Of a stretch of 64,000 bases of DNA, positions 44,004 through 52,585 are shown piece after piece. The number at the start of each line of letters is the position of its first letter. Positions within the stretch are counted from its first letter, which is position 1. The stretch is from Aneurinibacillus uraniidurans (lineage in GTDB: Bacteria > Bacillota > Bacilli > Aneurinibacillales > Aneurinibacillaceae). The notes beneath the pieces were generated by a model. The model worked only from the letters and a program-made list of their open reading frames with translations. It did no database searches and was not told the origin of the DNA. A program made the translations under genes and the position numbers. Location: NCBI RefSeq assembly GCF_028471905.1, contig NZ_CP116902.1:308501-372500 (forward strand), in the 5' to 3' direction.

Positions 44004-44109
44004 CATATTCCAGCTTTTGTTCTTTTTTGTCTGGAAAACGATGTTTTTTAAGAGAAGTGCTACTATAATGAAAAGTAAGACAGGTTCGATACAGAAAAGA
44101 GGTTCAGCT

Positions 44110-46584
44110 ATGTGGAAAACTGTAGACAAGAATGTGTTAGATAAACGAAAAGTACCGGCAACCCGCCTACGAGCTCGGATTGATCCAACTGTATTTCCAT
44201 TTGAAACAACCGCCGAAGCAGAACCGCTGCATGACGGAATCATCGGGCAAGAACGAGCGGTTCGGGCCATGGAGTTCGGACTGCAAGTTCGGCAGGCCGG
44301 ATACAATCTTTTTGTCATGGGGCAGCCTGGGACTGGAAAGACGACATACGCCCGGACAAAAGTCGCACAGCTTGCCGTAAACAAGCCAACACCTGCTGAC
44401 TGGTGTTACGTATATAACTTCTCGCGTCCGGATTACCCGCTTGCGCTATCGTTTCCAGCGGGAGAAGGCCGTGTTTTTAAAGCATATATAGATGAGTTGT
44501 TCCAGGGAATCGAGCGTGCAATCCGGTCTACCTTCACCGGAGAGGAATATGAAAAGCAGCGTCAGTATACGGTACAGAACTTCAATAATCGCGCACAAGA
44601 ATTATGGGACAAGCTAGCGGATAAAGCAGAAGAAGTAGGCTTTGCGCTAGAGCGTACTCCTGAAGGGATTGCGACCATTCCGCTTGTATCTGGCGAGCCA
44701 ATGAGCAATGAGGCATTTAGCCAATTATCTAAAGAAGAGCAGGAAGTCTGGGAGAAAAAAAGCAGACAGCTTGAACAAGACGCGGCGGAGACACTGCGTC
44801 AGGTACATCTGATTGAGCGAGAGCTTGCACAGACTATTGCTTCGATGAACAAAGACTCGGCCCGCCATGCAGTCTATCATCTGTTCCAGCCTTTGTATAA
44901 GCTATACCGCGATGAACAGGTACAGGCGTATATAAAAGCATACGAGGAAAATGTGATCGAAAACTATCAACTGTTCACCGAGCAGGAAAAAGAAGCAGAT
45001 CCGATGGAAAGCTTGCTTGAACCCGATCGGAAAAGCGCGTACTACCGTTACCGTGTCAATGTGGTAGTGGACAACAGTGAAGTGGAAGGAGCGCCCGTCG
45101 TCTTTGAGACGAATCCGTCCTATTATAATTTGTTTGGAAGGATGGAATATCGCAGTACGCTTGGTACGATGACGACTGACTTCACGATGATCAAGCCAGG
45201 TGCCCTACATCTAGCAAATGGGGGCTATCTGATTATGCAGGCTGGTGAATTGCTGCGGAATCCGTATGCCTGGCATGTTTTAAAACGAACCTTAAAAATT
45301 GCCAGCATCCAGATTGAGAATGTAGCGGAAGAGCAGGGACTTGTGGCGGCAAGTGGGCTGAAGCCAGAGCCGATTCCTCTTCAAGTCAAAGTCGTATTGA
45401 TCGGAGATTACGATGTGTACCGCGCACTTGCAGAGTGGGATGATGATTTTTCTGAGTTGTTCCAGGTTAACGTCGAATTTGATACCGAGATGAAAAATGA
45501 ACAGGCCAATCATCTTGCGTTCGCATCGTTCGTGCGAAGCTACGGGGAAAAAGAAGGACTGCGCCCGTTTCACCGCTCGGCGCTAGCGGGGCTGATTGAA
45601 CACAGCGCCCGGCTTGCGGAAGATCAACGAAAACTAACAACTGGATTTCAAGCTGTTACACGTCTGCTCGTGGAAGCTGCGTTCTGGGCTGAGCAGGAAG
45701 CAAGTGATATCGTATATGGTCAGCATGTACAAAAAGCGCTTGCTGAGCAGGAGTACCGATCCAACGGAATGGATGAGAGAATGCGGGAGATGATTGAAGA
45801 CGGCACCATTATGGTCGATGTAACCGGAGAACGTGTGGGACAGATCAATGGGCTTGCGGTCCTGCAGATTGGTGAGTACGCGTTCGGCCAGCCGCACCGG
45901 ATTACTGCCCAGACATTCATCGGGCGCAGCGGGATTATTAACATTGAAAGGGAAACTTCGCTAAGCGGGCAGATTCATCACAAAGGCTTGTTGATTTTAA
46001 GCGGATATTTGGCCGGAAAGTTTGCTCAGGATAAACCCTTGCCGCTATCGGCTAGTATCACATTTGAACAAACATATAGCATGATTGACGGAGATAGTGC
46101 GTCTAGTACGGAGCTGTATGCACTGCTTTCTTCTTTGTCAGATATTCCAATTCGCCAGGGAATTGCGGTTACGGGTTCCGTGAATCAGTGGGGCGAGATT
46201 CAGCCAATCGGAGGCGTAAACGAAAAAATTGAAGGCTTTTTTGCGGTATGTCGGGCGCTAGGCTTGACCGGCGAGCAAGGAGTCATCATTCCACACCAGA
46301 ATGTGAAAAACTTGATGCTGCGTCGGGAAGTCGTCGAAGCAGTAGAGAGTGGAACATTCCACATCTGGCAGGTGCGGACCATTGAAGAAGGGATCGAAAT
46401 TCTTACCGGTATTGAAGCAGGAATGTATGAAGAGAAAACAGGCTATCTTGATGGAACATTATTCGCTGCGGTCAACAAACGACTGGAGCGAATGGCAGCT
46501 GTCGGAAGCGATTCAGCCGATCTCGTCATTGATGTTGATTCCGATGTGGTACAACAAATTATCAGGCAAGAAAGTGGTAAATAG
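44110..46584 (+). CDS. LonB-like ATP-dependent protease
   Basis: This 824-residue AAA+ protease is of the YcbZ/LonB-like type (AAA_32 plus Lon_C). Walker A is GQPGTGKT (71-78) after IIGQERAVRAMEFGL. The insert between Walker A and B is large and coiled. The middle has RSTLGTMTTDFTMIKPGALHLANGGYLI. The C-terminal protease has the catalytic Ser in DGDSASSTELYALLSSLSDIPI and the Lys in GGVNEKIEGFFAVCRA. ATG 44110 is chosen; the frame runs upstream to 43690 but there it only crosses palindrome C and has no homology. It has no link to arginine synthesis, although it separates argF from argG. Confidence 0.88.
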   Translation: MWKTVDKNVLDKRKVPATRLRARIDPTVFPFETTAEAEPLHDGIIGQERAVRAMEFGLQVRQAGYNLFVMGQPGTGKTTYARTKVAQLAVNKPTPADWCYVYNFSRPDYPLALSFPAGEGRVFKAYIDELFQGIERAIRSTFTGEEYEKQRQYTVQNFNNRAQELWDKLADKAEEVGFALERTPEGIATIPLVSGEPMSNEAFSQLSKEEQEVWEKKSRQLEQDAAETLRQVHLIERELAQTIASMNKDSARHAVYHLFQPLYKLYRDEQVQAYIKAYEENVIENYQLFTEQEKEADPMESLLEPDRKSAYYRYRVNVVVDNSEVEGAPVVFETNPSYYNLFGRMEYRSTLGTMTTDFTMIKPGALHLANGGYLIMQAGELLRNPYAWHVLKRTLKIASIQIENVAEEQGLVAASGLKPEPIPLQVKVVLIGDYDVYRALAEWDDDFSELFQVNVEFDTEMKNEQANHLAFASFVRSYGEKEGLRPFHRSALAGLIEHSARLAEDQRKLTTGFQAVTRLLVEAAFWAEQEASDIVYGQHVQKALAEQEYRSNGMDERMREMIEDGTIMVDVTGERVGQINGLAVLQIGEYAFGQPHRITAQTFIGRSGIINIERETSLSGQIHHKGLLILSGYLAGKFAQDKPLPLSASITFEQTYSMIDGDSASSTELYALLSSLSDIPIRQGIAVTGSVNQWGEIQPIGGVNEKIEGFFAVCRALGLTGEQGVIIPHQNVKNLMLRREVVEAVESGTFHIWQVRTIEEGIEILTGIEAGMYEEKTGYLDGTLFAAVNKRLERMAAVGSDSADLVIDVDSDVVQQIIRQESGK

Positions 46585-46603
46585 TTTTTTTGCAAAAAAG
46601 GTA

Positions 46604-46632
46604 TTGAATTTTTATAAATAAGGATGCATAAT
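46604..46632 (+). promoter_or_regulatory. argG promoter with ARG-box-like operator
   Basis: TTGAAT (46604-46609), a 17-base spacer and CATAAT (46627-46632) form the promoter. Read on the - strand, 46618-46603 contains ATAAAAATTCAA, the core of the ARG box. The same -35/operator overlap is seen before argC. Confidence 0.65.
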
Positions 46633-46689
46633 ATTGCATAGTGAATCAAACGAAAAATTAGCTCGTTTTAAAAGGAGAGACCTATAATC

Positions 46690-47943
46690 ATGGCAAAGGA
46701 CAAAATTATTCTCGCTTATTCTGGCGGCTTAGATACTTCCGTAGCAATCAAATGGTTGCAAGAAAACTATAACTACGACGTTATTGCAGTAGCACTTGAT
46801 GTCGGCGAAGGCAAAGACCTCAATTTCGTACGTGATAAAGCAATCCAGGTTGGTGCGATCAAGTCATACGTAGTCGATGCAAAAGAACTATTCGCAAACG
46901 AATTTGTACTTCCAGCTCTGAAAGCAAATGCAATGTATGAAGGTAAATATCCAGTTGTATCTGCACTGTCTCGTCCACTTATTTCAAAAGTGCTGGTTGA
47001 CATCGCAGCAGAAGAAGGCGCGGTTGCGATCGCACACGGCTGCACAGGGAAAGGAAACGACCAGGTTCGTTTTGACGTTTCCATCACAGCATTGAATCCA
47101 GACCTTAAAATCGTTGCTCCAGTACGTGAGTGGGGCATGAGCCGTGACGAAGAAATTAAATATGCAATGGAGCACAATATTCCGATTCCAATCGATCTCG
47201 ACAACCCGTTCAGCATCGACCAGAACTTGTGGGGACGTGCATGCGAGTGCGGTGAACTCGAAAATCCGTGGAACGAGCCGCCAAAGGGTGCGTATGACCT
47301 GACTGCTCATCTCGAAGATACACCGGATACACCAGAAGAAATCGAAATCGAATTCGTACAAGGTAAACCGGTTGCGCTGAATGGCAAACAAATGCTTCTG
47401 AGCGAACTGATTCTCGAACTGAATAAAATCGCAGGTAAGCATGGTGTAGGTCGTATCGACCACGTAGAAAACCGTCTGGTTGGGATCAAATCTCGTGAAG
47501 TATACGAAGCACCGGGTGCGATCACACTCATTTTGGCTCACCGTGAGCTTGAGTTCTTGACACAGCCGCGTGAAGTTGCGCAGTTCAAGCCGATCATCGA
47601 GCAAAAAGTTTCTCAGGTGATTTACGAAGGTCTGTGGTTCTCTCCAATTACAGATGCACTCAAAGCGTTCGTGGAAGAAACACAAAAATTCGTAACAGGT
47701 ACTATTCGCGTGAAACTGTTCAAAGGACATGCGATTGTTGTGGGACGTAAATCTGAGTCTTCCCTGTACGATGAAAACCTGGCGACATACGGCACAGAAG
47801 ATACATTCGATCACCAAGCAGCGATTGGGTTTGTTAAACTGTGGGGTCTGCAAACACAAGTATTCGTTCAAACAAACAAAGACAAGCTTGACCATACACC
47901 GAAAGCGGTTATTATCGATAAAAAAGAAGCGGTACAGCAATAA
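46690..47943 (+). CDS. argG: Argininosuccinate synthase
   Basis: ArgG joins citrulline and aspartate using ATP. The 417-residue enzyme starts [20 protein letters not shown], the PP-loop ATP site. [16 protein letters not shown] binds aspartate and citrulline, and [19 protein letters not shown] and [26 protein letters not shown] are further family marks. AAAGGAGAG precedes ATG 46690 by about 10 bases. It follows its own ARG-box promoter and is transcribed with argH. Confidence 0.97.
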   Translation: MAKDKIILAYSGGLDTSVAIKWLQENYNYDVIAVALDVGEGKDLNFVRDKAIQVGAIKSYVVDAKELFANEFVLPALKANAMYEGKYPVVSALSRPLISKVLVDIAAEEGAVAIAHGCTGKGNDQVRFDVSITALNPDLKIVAPVREWGMSRDEEIKYAMEHNIPIPIDLDNPFSIDQNLWGRACECGELENPWNEPPKGAYDLTAHLEDTPDTPEEIEIEFVQGKPVALNGKQMLLSELILELNKIAGKHGVGRIDHVENRLVGIKSREVYEAPGAITLILAHRELEFLTQPREVAQFKPIIEQKVSQVIYEGLWFSPITDALKAFVEETQKFVTGTIRVKLFKGHAIVVGRKSESSLYDENLATYGTEDTFDHQAAIGFVKLWGLQTQVFVQTNKDKLDHTPKAVIIDKKEAVQQ

Positions 47944-47965
47944 TAAAGACAGGAATGCAATAGCA

Positions 47966-48024
47966 GAGAGGGGGGAGGCGTTTTCCGTTCGGGCACAGCC
48001 GGGGCTGGGAAACGCCTTGTATTT
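47966..48024 (+). promoter_or_regulatory. argH ribosome site separated from ATG by a hairpin
   Basis: A very strong SD (AGAGGGGGG, ~47967-47975) lies 50 bases before the argH ATG. Between them AGGCGTTT (47976-47983) pairs with AAACGCCT (48010-48017), with inner CAGCC/GGCTG. Folding leaves about 7 bases between stem and ATG, so the hairpin would bring the SD to normal distance. No other SD or nearer start is visible. Confidence 0.55.
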
Positions 48025-49449
48025 ATGAAACTATGGGGCGGTCGCTTTACGAAAGCCACAGATAAGCTGGTAGAAGAATACACAGCATCGATTCAGTTCG
48101 ACCAGCAACTATGGAAAGAAGATATCACAGGCAGCCTTGCACATGTGGCGATGCTTGGAAAATGCGGCATTATCGGTGAAGATGAGGCGGCAACGATTGC
48201 GGAAGGTTTGAAAAAAGTAGCGAAAATCATTGAAGCAGGCAAAGCCGAGTTCACGATTTCGAATGAAGACGTACATATGAACGTCGAAAAAATGCTGCTT
48301 GATGAAGTGGGACCAGTTGGCGGCAAGCTGCATACAGGCCGCAGCCGTAACGATCAGGTGGCGACTGACATGCACCTGTATTTGCGTGCGCGTGTTGTCG
48401 AACTCGTAGCATTGATTGCGCAAGTACAGGAGGCTCTTTTAGAGCAGGCAAAAGCAAACGTGGATACTATTTTACCAGGCTATACGCATCTGCAGCGCGC
48501 ACAGCCGATTTTGTTCGCCCATCATTTGATGGCTTATTACTCTATGTTCCAGCGTGATGCGGAACGCTTGATGGATAGCTTCAAGCGTATTAATGTGCTG
48601 CCGCTTGGCGCAGGTGCGCTTGCGGGTACAACATTCCCGATTGACCGGGAGTATGTAGCGGAACTGCTTAAGTTTGATGCGGTTTATACAAACAGCCTGG
48701 ATGCAGTAAGTGATCGGGACTTTATCATTGAATTCCTCAGCGGGTCGTCACTTCTGATGGCGCATTTGTCTCGTCTGTGTGAAGAGATGATTTTATGGAT
48801 GAGCAACGAGTTTAATTTTGTGGAGTTGGATGATGCATTCTGCACAGGATCAAGCATCATGCCACAGAAGAAAAATCCGGACGTAGCCGAGCTTGTACGT
48901 GGGAAAACGGGTCGTGTGTACGGCAATCTCATGGGAATGCTGACGGTACTGAAAGGGCTACCGCTTGCTTATAACAAGGACATGCAGGAAGATAAAGAAG
49001 GCATGTTCGATACAGTTACAACACTGCACGGTGCTCTGTCGCTGTTCGCTCCAATGATTCGGACGATGAAAGTGAAGAAAGAAAACATGCGTCAGGCAGT
49101 AGCAGAAGACTTCTCGAATGCGACTGATCTTGCGGATTATCTTGTAGGGAAAGGCATGCCGTTCCGTCAGGCGCACGAAGTTGTCGGCAAAAGCGTACTG
49201 TACTGCATTGATGCAGGAAAATATTTGCTTGATATGAAGCTTGATGAGTATAAGCAGTTCTCCGAGTTGTTTGAAGATGATATTTACGCCGCTCTTGATC
49301 CGAAGCAAGTTGTGAATGCACGTAACGTGCTCGGTGGCACGGCGAAAAACCAGGTAGAAATTCAACTGAATGCCGCTTCTATCGATTTGCAGCGCACGCA
49401 TCAGTGGGTAGAAGATCACGAGAAAAAAATCGATGTGCATCTTTTATAG
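48025..49449 (+). CDS. argH: Argininosuccinate lyase
   Basis: ArgH splits argininosuccinate to arginine and fumarate. The 474-residue enzyme begins [26 protein letters not shown] and has [27 protein letters not shown] and [21 protein letters not shown]. The superfamily signature [19 protein letters not shown] carries the catalytic Ser on its flexible loop. The universal start MKLWGGRF fixes ATG 48025, although its ribosome site is unusual. It is the last gene of the argGH operon, followed by a terminator. Confidence 0.97.
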   Translation: MKLWGGRFTKATDKLVEEYTASIQFDQQLWKEDITGSLAHVAMLGKCGIIGEDEAATIAEGLKKVAKIIEAGKAEFTISNEDVHMNVEKMLLDEVGPVGGKLHTGRSRNDQVATDMHLYLRARVVELVALIAQVQEALLEQAKANVDTILPGYTHLQRAQPILFAHHLMAYYSMFQRDAERLMDSFKRINVLPLGAGALAGTTFPIDREYVAELLKFDAVYTNSLDAVSDRDFIIEFLSGSSLLMAHLSRLCEEMILWMSNEFNFVELDDAFCTGSSIMPQKKNPDVAELVRGKTGRVYGNLMGMLTVLKGLPLAYNKDMQEDKEGMFDTVTTLHGALSLFAPMIRTMKVKKENMRQAVAEDFSNATDLADYLVGKGMPFRQAHEVVGKSVLYCIDAGKYLLDMKLDEYKQFSELFEDDIYAALDPKQVVNARNVLGGTAKNQVEIQLNAASIDLQRTHQWVEDHEKKIDVHLL

Positions 49450-49499
49450 AATGAATCGTGAACGCTAGTATTCGGCAGAATTTAGCATTATTTATCCCG

Positions 49500-49536
49500 T
49501 CATCCCTTTCCAGAGCAGGAGAGGGATGATTTTTTT
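49500..49536 (+). terminator. Terminator of argGH
   Basis: TCATCCCTTTCC (49500-49511) pairs with GGAGAGGGATGA (49518-49529) with one mismatch, and T7 follows. Confidence 0.87.
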
Positions 49537-49587
49537 CGGAAATGCTCAAAAATGGTGTACGATTGTTCATGCGTTTTTATCGACAAA

Positions 49588-49596
49588 TGGTATAAT
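49588..49596 (+). promoter_or_regulatory. Extended -10 promoter for ftsE
   Basis: TGGTATAAT (49588-49596) is a perfect extended -10 element, TGnTATAAT. No good -35 is seen at 17 bases, as often with extended -10 promoters. Confidence 0.6.
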
Positions 49597-49673
49597 AGCA
49601 TAGGGGTTTTGTGTTGAATGATGTCACTTTCTAGTAAAAGCAGTAAAATATATTGTAGTCTGGGTGATCCAAT

Positions 49674-50372
49674 TTGATAGAAATGCAGGATGTATGGAAG
49701 ACGTATCCGAACGGCACGATCGCGCTGCAAGGCATTAATGTTCGCATTAAAAGTGGCGAATTTGTCTATGTGGTGGGACCTTCCGGTTCGGGAAAATCAA
49801 CGTTTATTAAATTAATGTACCGTGAAGAAAACGCAAATAAAGGCCAGATCATGTTGACCGCAGAAGGAGAGACTTTTGCGATTAATCGTATCAAAGAAAG
49901 GCAAATTCCGTATGTGCGTCGCAAGATTGGCGTCGTATTTCAGGATTTTAAACTGCTGCCGCGTCTGACAGTTTATGAGAACGTAGCGTTTGCGATGGAA
50001 GTTATTGAAACACCGGTCAAAGATATTAAGCCGCGTGTGATGGAAGTACTTGAGCTTGTTCGCTTGAAACATAAAGCACGCTCGCTTCCCGATCAGCTTT
50101 CTGGTGGGGAGCAGCAGCGGGTAGCCATTGCGCGGGCGATCGTAAATAACCCAAGCATCATTATCGCCGATGAGCCGACCGGGAACCTTGATCCCGAGAC
50201 GTCGATGGATATTATGCAGACGCTACTTGATATTAACCGACGTGGCACCACAGTTGTGATGGCCACGCATAATAGAGAAATTGTGAATAGCGTCCGGAAG
50301 CGGGTTATTGCCATTGAAGCAGGCCGCATCATTCGAGATGAGCAGAGAGGGGAGTACGGCTATGAAGACTAG
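49674..50372 (+). CDS. ftsE: Cell division ABC transporter ATPase FtsE
   Basis: FtsE powers the FtsEX complex that activates peptidoglycan hydrolases at the inner membrane. The 232-residue ATPase has Walker A GPSGSGKS (35-42), the Q-loop VVFQDFKLL, signature [15 protein letters not shown], and Walker B IIIADEPTGNLDPETS. The start is TTG 49674, giving LIEMQDVWKTYPNG, with GGGTGATC upstream. The gene overlaps ftsX by 11 bases. Confidence 0.95.
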   Translation: MIEMQDVWKTYPNGTIALQGINVRIKSGEFVYVVGPSGSGKSTFIKLMYREENANKGQIMLTAEGETFAINRIKERQIPYVRRKIGVVFQDFKLLPRLTVYENVAFAMEVIETPVKDIKPRVMEVLELVRLKHKARSLPDQLSGGEQQRVAIARAIVNNPSIIIADEPTGNLDPETSMDIMQTLLDINRRGTTVVMATHNREIVNSVRKRVIAIEAGRIIRDEQRGEYGYED

Positions 50373-51255
50373 CACGATGACCCGTCATCTGCGTGAAGGA
50401 TGTAAGAACTTAGGTCGTAACGGCTGGATGACATTTGCCTCGATCAGTGCCGTGATGATTACCCTGCTGACTCTCGGCGTGTTTCTCTTGCTGGCGTTGA
50501 ATATACAGCATTTGGTTGAGAAGGTAGAGAAGCAGGTTGAGATTCGTGTTATGCTTGATGTTACGAGTGATCAGGCACAAGCTAAGCAGGTAGAAGCAGA
50601 GATACGCAAGTTTCCAGAATTACAAGGAATTGAGTTTGTCTCCAAGCAGCAAGGATTGAATAGCTTGAAGCAAAGCTTTGGAAAGCAAGGTTCGCTCTTA
50701 AATGGGCTGGAAAAAGAAAATCCGCTGCCTGATTCGTATGTCGTGAAGGCAAAATCACCACAGCAGACGGGAGCACTCGCCAAAAAGATTGAAAAGATTC
50801 CAGGTGTAAAGAGTGTAAATTACGCGGAGCAAACAACGGCAAAGTTGTTTGAGGTTACGGATGTAATCCGCTTTGTTATTGTAGCGTTTATTTTTGCGCT
50901 TGCCTTTACGGCCATGTTTGTCATCGCGAATACAATCAAGTTAACGATTTTCGCACGCCGCCGCGAGATTGAGATTATGAAGCTTGTCGGAGCAACAAAT
51001 GGCTTTATTCGCTGGCCATTTTTTGTAGAGGGCGCGTTGATGGGTGTTTTCGGTGCGATCTTACCGATTGTGATTCTAGCAGTGAGCTATAAATGGCTTT
51101 TGAACTTCGTGGAAGGAAAGCTTGCACTTTCTTTTCTAGATTTACTGCCGCTTCATCCATTAATGCTGCAGGTTGCGTTTATCTTGCTCGGCATTGGTGC
51201 CTTTATCGGTATTTGGGGAAGTATGATGTCCGTGCGCAAATTCTTGCGCGTGTAA
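50362..51255 (+). CDS. ftsX: Cell division protein FtsX
   Basis: FtsX is the membrane part of FtsEX. The 297-residue protein has one N-terminal helix (MTFASISAVMITLLTLGVFLL...), and an outside domain of about 120 residues (VEIRVMLDVTSDQAQAKQVEAEI, PDSYVVKAKSPQQTG). Three C-terminal helices follow, with the conserved TIKLTIFARRREIEIMKLVGATNGFIRWPFFVEG. The ATG at 50362 overlaps ftsE and follows GGGGAG. In B. subtilis FtsX signals to the CwlO hydrolase. The M23 peptidase directly downstream could be its target here, which is inference. Confidence 0.95.
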   Translation: MKTSTMTRHLREGCKNLGRNGWMTFASISAVMITLLTLGVFLLLALNIQHLVEKVEKQVEIRVMLDVTSDQAQAKQVEAEIRKFPELQGIEFVSKQQGLNSLKQSFGKQGSLLNGLEKENPLPDSYVVKAKSPQQTGALAKKIEKIPGVKSVNYAEQTTAKLFEVTDVIRFVIVAFIFALAFTAMFVIANTIKLTIFARRREIEIMKLVGATNGFIRWPFFVEGALMGVFGAILPIVILAVSYKWLLNFVEGKLALSFLDLLPLHPLMLQVAFILLGIGAFIGIWGSMMSVRKFLRV

Positions 51256-51300
51256 AAGGTAGATATAAAAATAAGAGATTTGCAATTCGGGGAGGAAAAG

Positions 51301-52500
51301 ATGAAAAAGAAATTCCTGATTCCGCTTGTAGCAGCTCTTGCAATTACGGGGCTTACTCCGGCAGCTAGCCGGGCTGGTAGTGTATCTGATGTGCAGCAGG
51401 AAATTAACCAGATTCGTCAGCAAAGCGAAGCAGCAAAGGCAAAAGTAGGAACGATTAATCAGCAGATTAATAAGCTGCACACTCAGCAGCAGGATACAAA
51501 AGAAGACATCATGAGCATTGACCTGAAAATGAATGACACGCAAGCGAAAATTGATCAATTGAATCAAAAAATCCAGGCGACAACCGTTGAGCTTCAGGAA
51601 GCTGCTAAAGAACTTCAGGCAGCGATGGAGCGCGTGCAGAAGCGGGATAAGCTGCTCAAAACACGTGTGACAGCTATCTATGAAGCAGGCGACATTTCGT
51701 ATTTGGAAGTGCTGCTAGGCTCTCAGGATTTCGCAGATTTCCTGGAACGTCTGGATGCGGTCAAATCGATTGTCGATCAGGATGTAACGATTTTAGAAGA
51801 TAATAAGCGTGACCGTGATATTATCGAGAAACGCAAAAACGAGATTCAGGCGAATCTGACTAACTTGAAAACGATGCAGGCAGAAAATCAGCAGTTAATT
51901 GCTGAGATGACAGCGCAGAAAGCGGATCGTGAACGCATTCTGAAAGAGTTGGAGAAGCAGGAAGGCGATCTTGTTGAAATTAAAGACGAGCAGGAGCAGG
52001 CAGCACTCGAACTGGTAAACCAGCTTCAGCGAAAACTCGATGAGCAGAACCGGGCTAATTCTGGTAGCGGTGGGGACTCAGGCGGAGAGCCTTCTTTCCA
52101 CGGAAATGGACAACTTAGTAATCCGCTGCCAGGAGCGCGCTTGTCGTCTCCGTTCGGATACCGCATCCATCCGATTTTGCACACTCGCAAATTCCATGAT
52201 GGACAGGACATGGCGGCTCCAGAAGGAAGCACAATCATGGCAGCAGGTGATGGGGTGGTAGCGTCAACCGGTTATATGAACGGCTATGGTAATACCGTAG
52301 TTATTTACCACGGAAACGGGTTGAGCACATTGTATGCGCATATCCGCAACGGCGGTATTATGGTGTCAGAAGGTCAAAGGGTAAAAGCCGGACAGAAAAT
52401 CGCAGAAGTAGGGGCAACTGGACGTGCGACCGGGCCGCATCTTCATTTTACAGTGATTCAAAACGGACAGAAAGTAAATCCGATGTCATATATAAATTAA
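51301..52500 (+). CDS. Coiled-coil M23 peptidoglycan endopeptidase
   Basis: The 399-residue secreted protein has a signal peptide (MKKKFLIPLVAALAI..., about 25 residues). A long coiled coil (about 28-245) and a Gly/Ser linker follow. The C-terminal LytM/M23 domain has zinc ligands in YRIHPILHTRKFHDGQDMAAP and in GPHLHF near the end. This is the EnvC/CwlO-like layout, where the coiled coil is controlled by FtsEX. It follows ftsX after 45 bases, strong support for that link. GGGGAGG precedes ATG 51301; an in-frame start at 51280 lies before this site. Confidence 0.9.
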   Translation: MKKKFLIPLVAALAITGLTPAASRAGSVSDVQQEINQIRQQSEAAKAKVGTINQQINKLHTQQQDTKEDIMSIDLKMNDTQAKIDQLNQKIQATTVELQEAAKELQAAMERVQKRDKLLKTRVTAIYEAGDISYLEVLLGSQDFADFLERLDAVKSIVDQDVTILEDNKRDRDIIEKRKNEIQANLTNLKTMQAENQQLIAEMTAQKADRERILKELEKQEGDLVEIKDEQEQAALELVNQLQRKLDEQNRANSGSGGDSGGEPSFHGNGQLSNPLPGARLSSPFGYRIHPILHTRKFHDGQDMAAPEGSTIMAAGDGVVASTGYMNGYGNTVVIYHGNGLSTLYAHIRNGGIMVSEGQRVKAGQKIAEVGATGRATGPHLHFTVIQNGQKVNPMSYIN

Positions 52501-52511
52501 GCAACTCACAA

Positions 52512-52540
52512 TGACGGATATATCCAGGGTATATCCGTCA
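52512..52540 (+). other. Perfect 11-bp hairpin without T tail
   Basis: TGACGGATATA (52512-52522) pairs exactly with TATATCCGTCA (52530-52540) around a 7-base loop. No T run follows. It may be an mRNA-stabilising stem or an operator; I cannot say which. Confidence 0.55.
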
Positions 52541-52585
52541 TATACTAGGTGGTAGAAATCGGATTATACAAAGGTGGTGCGTATA

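Noticed and set aside
43690-44109. 140-codon extension upstream of the LonB-like protease
   Set aside because: It only reads through palindrome C, has biased, non-homologous sequence and no ribosome site at its start. Protein similarity begins at ATG 44110.
46984-47940. 318-codon - strand ORF opposite argG
   Set aside because: It is antisense to argininosuccinate synthase, with Cys/Phe-rich shadow composition and no ribosome site.
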